Assembly (NCBI GenBank): GCA_902579285.1 | Contig: CACHGA010000001.1 | Span: forward strand, 124,001 to 188,000 | DNA: 64,000 bases | Reading direction: 5' to 3' | Source: an uncultured Pelagibacteraceae bacterium | GTDB taxonomy: Bacteria; Pseudomonadota; Alphaproteobacteria; Pelagibacterales; Pelagibacteraceae | In this document: positions 59,358 to 64,000 of the stretch, piece after piece | Layout of the letters: each line of letters opens with the position of its first letter | Position numbering within the stretch: the first letter of the stretch is position 1 | The notes under the pieces: model-generated | The model's database searches: none | Seen by the model: the letters and a program-made list of their open reading frames with translations, nothing else | Told to the model about the DNA's origin: nothing | Program-made: the position numbers and the translations under genes

Positions 59358-61484
59358 ATGTCGAAAGCATCATTTTCAGAAAACGCTAATATTAGCAATC
59401 AACTCATAAACAGAGAATTATCTTGGCTTCAGTTTAATGATCGTGTTTTAGAAGAGTCAAAAGATAAAACAAATCCTCTATTTGAAAGAGTAAAATTTTT
59501 ATCAATCGCAGGTACAAATTTAGATGAATTTTTTATGGTAAGAGTCGCTGGACTTTTTAATCAAATTAAAGATGGTTTTGACGAATTAAGCGCAGATGGA
59601 TTAACTGCAGAGGATCAATTGAATAGGGTCGTATTAAAAACTAAAGATCTATTAAAGAAGCAAAACGAAGCGTTCCTAGAGCTGAAAAAAGAGCTATCAA
59701 AAGAAAAAGTTTTTATTCGAAAAATGTCAGAACTAAACAAGAAGAATCTTATTTATCTGAAAGAATATTTTCAGGAAACAATTTATCCTATAATAACACC
59801 TACTGCCATCGACCCATCACATCCCTTCCCTTTCATACCGAATAAAGGCCAAGCAATTTTATTAAGAATGAGCAGAATTAAAAAAAAAAGAGAACTAAAC
59901 GCAATTATAGTTATACCAAGAGCGCTTCCAAAATTTATATCGCTAAACAATTTTGAAACAATAAATGAATTTGTCACAATTGATGACTTAATTTGTGAAT
60001 TTGCCAATGAAATATTTCCAGATCATAATATTGAGGCAAGTTTGCAGTTTAAAATAATTAGAGACAGTGAAATCGAAATAGACGATGAGGCCGCTGATCT
60101 TGTGAGATATTTTGAAAAAGCAATAAAGAAAAGAAGAAGGGGAAACGTAGTTAAACTTGAAGTACTTACTAATTCAAATAAAAAACTTTTAAATTTTATT
60201 TCAAAAAAATTTAAAATGAATGAAGATCATATTTATGAGGTTGAAGGATTAGTTGGAATACAGGATATAGATGAAATTTGTAAGAAGAAAGATCCAAAGC
60301 TGAGATTTAAAAAATTTAATCCTAGAGAAGTTGAAAGATTGAAAGAATTTGATAATAAATTTTTTTCAGCTATAAGAAGCAAAGATTTTGTTGTACACCA
60401 TCCTTTTGAAACATTTGATGTAGTAATTCAATTTTTAGAAGCTGCAGCAAAAGATCCCAAAGTTATCGGTATCAAACAAACTTTGTATCGAACCACTCCT
60501 GACTCTCCTATTGTAAAAGCACTTAGTAGAGCAGCAGAAAACGGAAAAGTTGTAACAGCTGTAGTAGAAATAAAAGCTCGATTTGATGAGGAAGCTAATA
60601 TTGAATTATCTAGGAAACTAGAGAAAGCTGGCGTTCAAATTGTTTATGGATTCGCAAAATACAAAACGCATGCAAAGGCAAGTTTAGTTTTAAGAAAAGA
60701 AGGAGTTAAAACGCGAAGCTATGTTCACTTAGGTACAGGAAACTATCATCCAATTAATGCAAAAATTTATACTGACTTATCACTGTTTAGCTCTAATCAA
60801 GACCTGGCCAAAGATGTTGAAAAATTTTTCAATTATGTAACTGGTTATGCAAAACCAAAAAAATTAAATAAAATCTTTATGTCACCAATAAATAGTAGGA
60901 ATTTCTTTGAAAAAAAAATTGAAAATGAAATTGCAAATGCAAATAAAGGAAGACCTGCAGAAATATGGGCAAAAATGAATTCTCTTGTAGACCCTGGAAT
61001 TATTAAGAAATTTTACGAAGCTTCAAACGCAGGCGTTAAAATAAATTTATCAGTAAGAGGCGTATGTTGCTTAAGACCTGGAATTAAAGCTCAATCTGAA
61101 AATATAAAAGTAAAAAGCCTTATTGGCAGATTTTTAGAACACTCAAGAATTTATTGTTTTGCAAATGGTAGTTCTATGCCCTCTAGAGAGAATCAGGTAT
61201 ATATTTCATCTGCAGATTTAATGCCTAGAAATTTAGATAGAAGAATTGAAATTATAATTCCAATAGAAAACAATACTGTGCATGAGCAAATTTTAGATCA
61301 AATTATGTTAGCCAACTTTAAAGATAAATCAGAAACATGGTATTTAGATAGCTTAGGAAACTATCATAAAGAACAAGAAAAAGGCTTTTCAGCACATACC
61401 TATTTTATGGAAAACTCAAGTTTATCAGGTCGTGGTAAGTCACTTTTAAAAGCTAAACCTCAAAATTTAAGATTGGTGAAATGA
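59358..61484 (+). CDS. ppk: Polyphosphate kinase 1
   Basis: NRELSWLQFNDRVLEE, VVEIKARFDEEANIELSRKLEKAGVQIVYG, THAKASLVLRKEG, HLGTGNYHP. Confidence 0.97.
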   Translation: MSKASFSENANISNQLINRELSWLQFNDRVLEESKDKTNPLFERVKFLSIAGTNLDEFFMVRVAGLFNQIKDGFDELSADGLTAEDQLNRVVLKTKDLLKKQNEAFLELKKELSKEKVFIRKMSELNKKNLIYLKEYFQETIYPIITPTAIDPSHPFPFIPNKGQAILLRMSRIKKKRELNAIIVIPRALPKFISLNNFETINEFVTIDDLICEFANEIFPDHNIEASLQFKIIRDSEIEIDDEAADLVRYFEKAIKKRRRGNVVKLEVLTNSNKKLLNFISKKFKMNEDHIYEVEGLVGIQDIDEICKKKDPKLRFKKFNPREVERLKEFDNKFFSAIRSKDFVVHHPFETFDVVIQFLEAAAKDPKVIGIKQTLYRTTPDSPIVKALSRAAENGKVVTAVVEIKARFDEEANIELSRKLEKAGVQIVYGFAKYKTHAKASLVLRKEGVKTRSYVHLGTGNYHPINAKIYTDLSLFSSNQDLAKDVEKFFNYVTGYAKPKKLNKIFMSPINSRNFFEKKIENEIANANKGRPAEIWAKMNSLVDPGIIKKFYEASNAGVKINLSVRGVCCLRPGIKAQSENIKVKSLIGRFLEHSRIYCFANGSSMPSRENQVYISSADLMPRNLDRRIEIIIPIENNTVHEQILDQIMLANFKDKSETWYLDSLGNYHKEQEKGFSAHTYFMENSSLSGRGKSLLKAKPQNLRLVK

Positions 61485-62986
61485 AACCAGAATTTAAAAA
61501 TCTTTTTAAATTTCAGTCTAATAAAAAGTCTAAACAAGCCATAATAGATCTTGGATCAAACTCAGTAAGAATGCTCATATATGACAATTTTAAAATTTCT
61601 CCAATTCCAGTTTTTAATGAAAAAGCAGTCTGCAAACTTGGAAAAAATTTAGATAAATCTAAAAAATTAAATCCTGATGGAATTAAAAGTTCTTTAAAAG
61701 TTTTAAATAGATTTAAAGAAATTTTAGATATTTCAGACGTTCAAGATTTAGAAATTATTGCTACAGCAGCTTTTAGGGAGGCTACTGATGCAAAAGAATT
61801 TTTAAGAGAAATTGAAAAAATATTTAATAAAAAACCACTAGTATTATCTGGCGAGGAAGAAGCAAGAACATCAGCAAACGGTGTAATGGTAGGATTTGAT
61901 GAAGTAGATGGACTAGTTGCAGATTTAGGAGGGGGAAGTTTAGAACTTGCCAGAGTTTCTAAAAATCAAATTTTCGAAACAACCTCTTTACCTCTTGGAG
62001 TATTAAGACTTGAAAATAATCCTATTATAAAAAAAAGAAATTTGGGAAAATATGTTAGAAAACTTTTAAGAGATGAAAAATGGCTTTCTAAAAAAAAATT
62101 TAAAAATATTTATTTGGTAGGAGGGACTTGGAGATCATTATTTAAATATCATCTCTTTAAAGAAAAACACCCATTACATATTTTGCATCAATATAAGCTC
62201 TCAAAAGATGTAGCAGTAAAATACTTAAATAGAATTTCAAAATTTAATAAATCATCTTTGAAATCAATGGAATATATTACTAAATCTAGAACTCCCTATT
62301 TACCTTTTAGCTCTATAATACTAAACGAAATAATTGAAGCAGCAAGCCCCTCAAAAGTTATTTGCTCAATCAGTGGACTGAGAGAGGGACATATGAATAC
62401 AATTATAAACCAAGGAATGAGCGAGGATGAAATTTTCAAATTAAAAACTGATGGTATATCTTTTAAAAAAGGGGACTATGGAAAGAGTTTTGAGAAATAT
62501 TTTAATTTTATTTCACCATTATTTGAAGACAACGAATATTTTAATCGAAGATTACTAACCTTGGCTTGTATCTTAAGTAAAATGGATTGGGGCCTAGGAG
62601 CTTTTCAAAAAGCAGAGTTAGTTTTTATGGAAGTGTTAAATACTCCATTACTAAAACTAAAACATAAAGATAGGGTAAAAGTTGCATCAGCAAGTTTTTG
62701 GAGACATTGTGGCTTAAAATATAACCCGGATTATCAGTTTCTATCCTTATTAAATAACAACGAGATTTTATCCTCAAAGCAAGTGGGATCTGCTTTAAGA
62801 TTAGCAGAGTCACTTACAAGCATGTCTTCTTTGTTGTTAGATGAATTTAAAATTTATAAAAGAAATAAGACTATTTTTTTGAAAATACCTAACAATCATA
62901 GCGATATAGTCTCAAAACAAGTAACTAAAAGACTTAAAAATTTAGCAAAAGAGATGAATGTCGACTCTAATATCATTTATTCTTGA
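61481..62986 (+). CDS. ppx: Exopolyphosphatase/guanosine pentaphosphate phosphatase
   Basis: AIIDLGSNSVRMLIYD, ATAAFREATDAKEFL, VADLGGGSLELARV. Confidence 0.95.
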   Translation: MKPEFKNLFKFQSNKKSKQAIIDLGSNSVRMLIYDNFKISPIPVFNEKAVCKLGKNLDKSKKLNPDGIKSSLKVLNRFKEILDISDVQDLEIIATAAFREATDAKEFLREIEKIFNKKPLVLSGEEEARTSANGVMVGFDEVDGLVADLGGGSLELARVSKNQIFETTSLPLGVLRLENNPIIKKRNLGKYVRKLLRDEKWLSKKKFKNIYLVGGTWRSLFKYHLFKEKHPLHILHQYKLSKDVAVKYLNRISKFNKSSLKSMEYITKSRTPYLPFSSIILNEIIEAASPSKVICSISGLREGHMNTIINQGMSEDEIFKLKTDGISFKKGDYGKSFEKYFNFISPLFEDNEYFNRRLLTLACILSKMDWGLGAFQKAELVFMEVLNTPLLKLKHKDRVKVASASFWRHCGLKYNPDYQFLSLLNNNEILSSKQVGSALRLAESLTSMSSLLLDEFKIYKRNKTIFLKIPNNHSDIVSKQVTKRLKNLAKEMNVDSNIIYS

Positions 62987-63098
62987 AAATTAATAAATCT
63001 TTAACTTAATTTTAATATTTTTTTAGCATTTCTATATTATTAATTAATTATGAGACTTCCTTAATATTTATTTTAATTAATTTATTACGTTTCCCTCA

Positions 63099-63131
63099 AA
63101 ATACGCTCGGTAAAATTTATCGAGCGTATTT
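63099..63131. other. Strong intergenic hairpin (11-bp perfect stem AAATACGCTCG/CGAGCGTATTT)
   Basis: Inverted repeat 63099-63109 / 63121-63131; no adjacent T-tract. Confidence 0.6.
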
Positions 63132-63214
63132 CATTATAAATAAAATATATATCTCTTTATAAGATATAATGTTTAAAATCATCATTATCCCCGTTAAATC
63201 TTGTTAATTCACTA

Positions 63215-63257
63215 CTTTCTCCCTCTTATTTAAGAGAAGGGAGAAAGACAATTTTTT
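63215..63257 (+). terminator. Hairpin with downstream T-tract, possible terminator
   Basis: CTTTCTCC-CTCTTA-TT-TAAGAG-(AAG bulge)-GGAGAAAG followed by TTTTTT at 63252-63257. Confidence 0.65.
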
Positions 63258-63261
63258 GATA

Positions 63262-63471
63262 TTAATTATTTATAGATGCAGGAGACTTCTCTGCATTTTT
63301 CTTAGCAAGCTTTTTTGCTTTTTTTTCTGCAACCTTTTTTTCTAAACCAGCAATTTTAATATTAACTTTTGACAATTTTTTTTCTTTGGCCTTAATTTTA
63401 TTTTTCAGTCTATCAATTGCTTTTAAAATTTTTGTTTTTTTCTTCTCATTTTTTTTTAGTTTTTTTCCCAT
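63262..63471 (-). CDS. Small lysine/alanine-rich (histone H1-like or coiled-coil) protein
   Basis: 69 aa, MGKKLKKNEKKKTKILKAIDRLKNKIKAKEKKL...; SD-like GAGGT upstream. Confidence 0.55.
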   Translation of the reverse strand: MGKKLKKNEKKKTKILKAIDRLKNKIKAKEKKLSKVNIKIAGLEKKVAEKKAKKLAKKNAEKSPASINN

Positions 63472-63607
63472 TTTTACCTCCAGATTATTAGATGATAAAT
63501 TTAATCACAGAATTCATAAATCTAAAAGTTAATTTTATACAACCTGTAGTTTACAAATTTTTAATATTTTTTAATTAAACTTATCCGATTGGCAAGTTTT
63601 GTATTTT

Positions 63608-64000
63608 TCAATTTTTCACTAAAAATAACTTTTTAACAATAAATACAGCAATTAACATTCCTACAAGTTCAGCTAAGATATAATAAGGAGTGTTTAAATA
63701 ACTAATACCAGTAAACGATTCTGTAAAAGTTCTAGCAATCGCAACAGCTGGATTTGCAAAAGAAGTAGACGAAGTAAACCAGTAACCAGCTGTAATATAA
63801 AGACCAACACTAGCAGCAACAGCAATTTTTCCTGACTTCATAGAGCCAAAAATTATTATTATAAGCCCTAATGTTGCTATTACTTCAGATGTGAATATGT
63901 AAATTCCATCTCTTGATTTAGTAGATAATTCATAAATGTCATGTTCAAAAAAGAAATTGGCTAAACCAACACCAATCAAGCAACCAATCAATTGAGCAAT
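63608..64000 (-). CDS. MIP-family aquaporin/aquaglyceroporin, N-terminal part outside window
   Basis: C-terminal half with FANPAVAIARTFTESFTGI (second NPA box); frame stays open to the window edge (IAQLIGCLIG...). Confidence 0.8.
   Translation of the reverse strand: MAQLIGCLIGVGLANFFFEHDIYELSTKSRDGIYIFTSEVIATLGLIIIIFGSMKSGKIAVAASVGLYITAGYWFTSSTSFANPAVAIARTFTESFTGISYLNTPYYILAELVGMLIAVFIVKKLFLVKN

Noticed and set aside
1-64000. tRNA, rRNA, CRISPR arrays, transposases, integrases, defence islands
   Set aside because: No spacer-repeat arrays, no recognisable recombinase or transposase ORFs, and no intergenic space with a tRNA-like cloverleaf that I could identify by eye.

Overview
The window is a gene-dense, very AT-rich stretch of an alphaproteobacterial chromosome. 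Gene content and order look like the SAR11/Pelagibacterales clade; this is inferred from protein features, no search was run. I support about 68 protein-coding genes, including one 33-aa ORF missing from the supplied track. I found no rRNA, tRNA, CRISPR array or mobile element. Main blocks: regA-type regulator, bioY, polA, chvIG, ahcY, tsaE/amgK/murU-like (0-11 kb); RND efflux pair, sseA, msrA, purine salvage and permease (13-22 kb); oligopeptidase B, DnaJ-like, CFA synthase, metal-hydrolase and dioxygenase genes (22-32 kb); rmuC, exonuclease I, thioredoxin, then folC-accD-trpAB-pyrF-ihfB-rpsA-cmk-aroA-lptB-lptC-kdsD-rnd on the minus strand (32-47 kb); and a phosphate block with DAG kinase, PlcP/Agt-like lipid-remodelling genes, phoR, an unknown secreted protein, pstSCAB-phoU-phoB, sixA-like, ppk and ppx (48-63 kb). 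The most interesting signals are: a possible SD-sequestering pseudoknot leader before the NCS2 purine permease; a periplasmic adaptor protein that appears to lack its alpha-hairpin; two Pho-box-like direct repeats that tie PlcP/Agt to pstS; an unknown secreted protein inside the Pho locus; a translationally coupled 33-aa membrane sORF; loss of lptA and trpF from their usual loci; a FolC with altered catalytic motifs; convergent gene pairs sharing palindromic stop codons; and a two-hairpin intergenic region after ppx that could encode an ncRNA.
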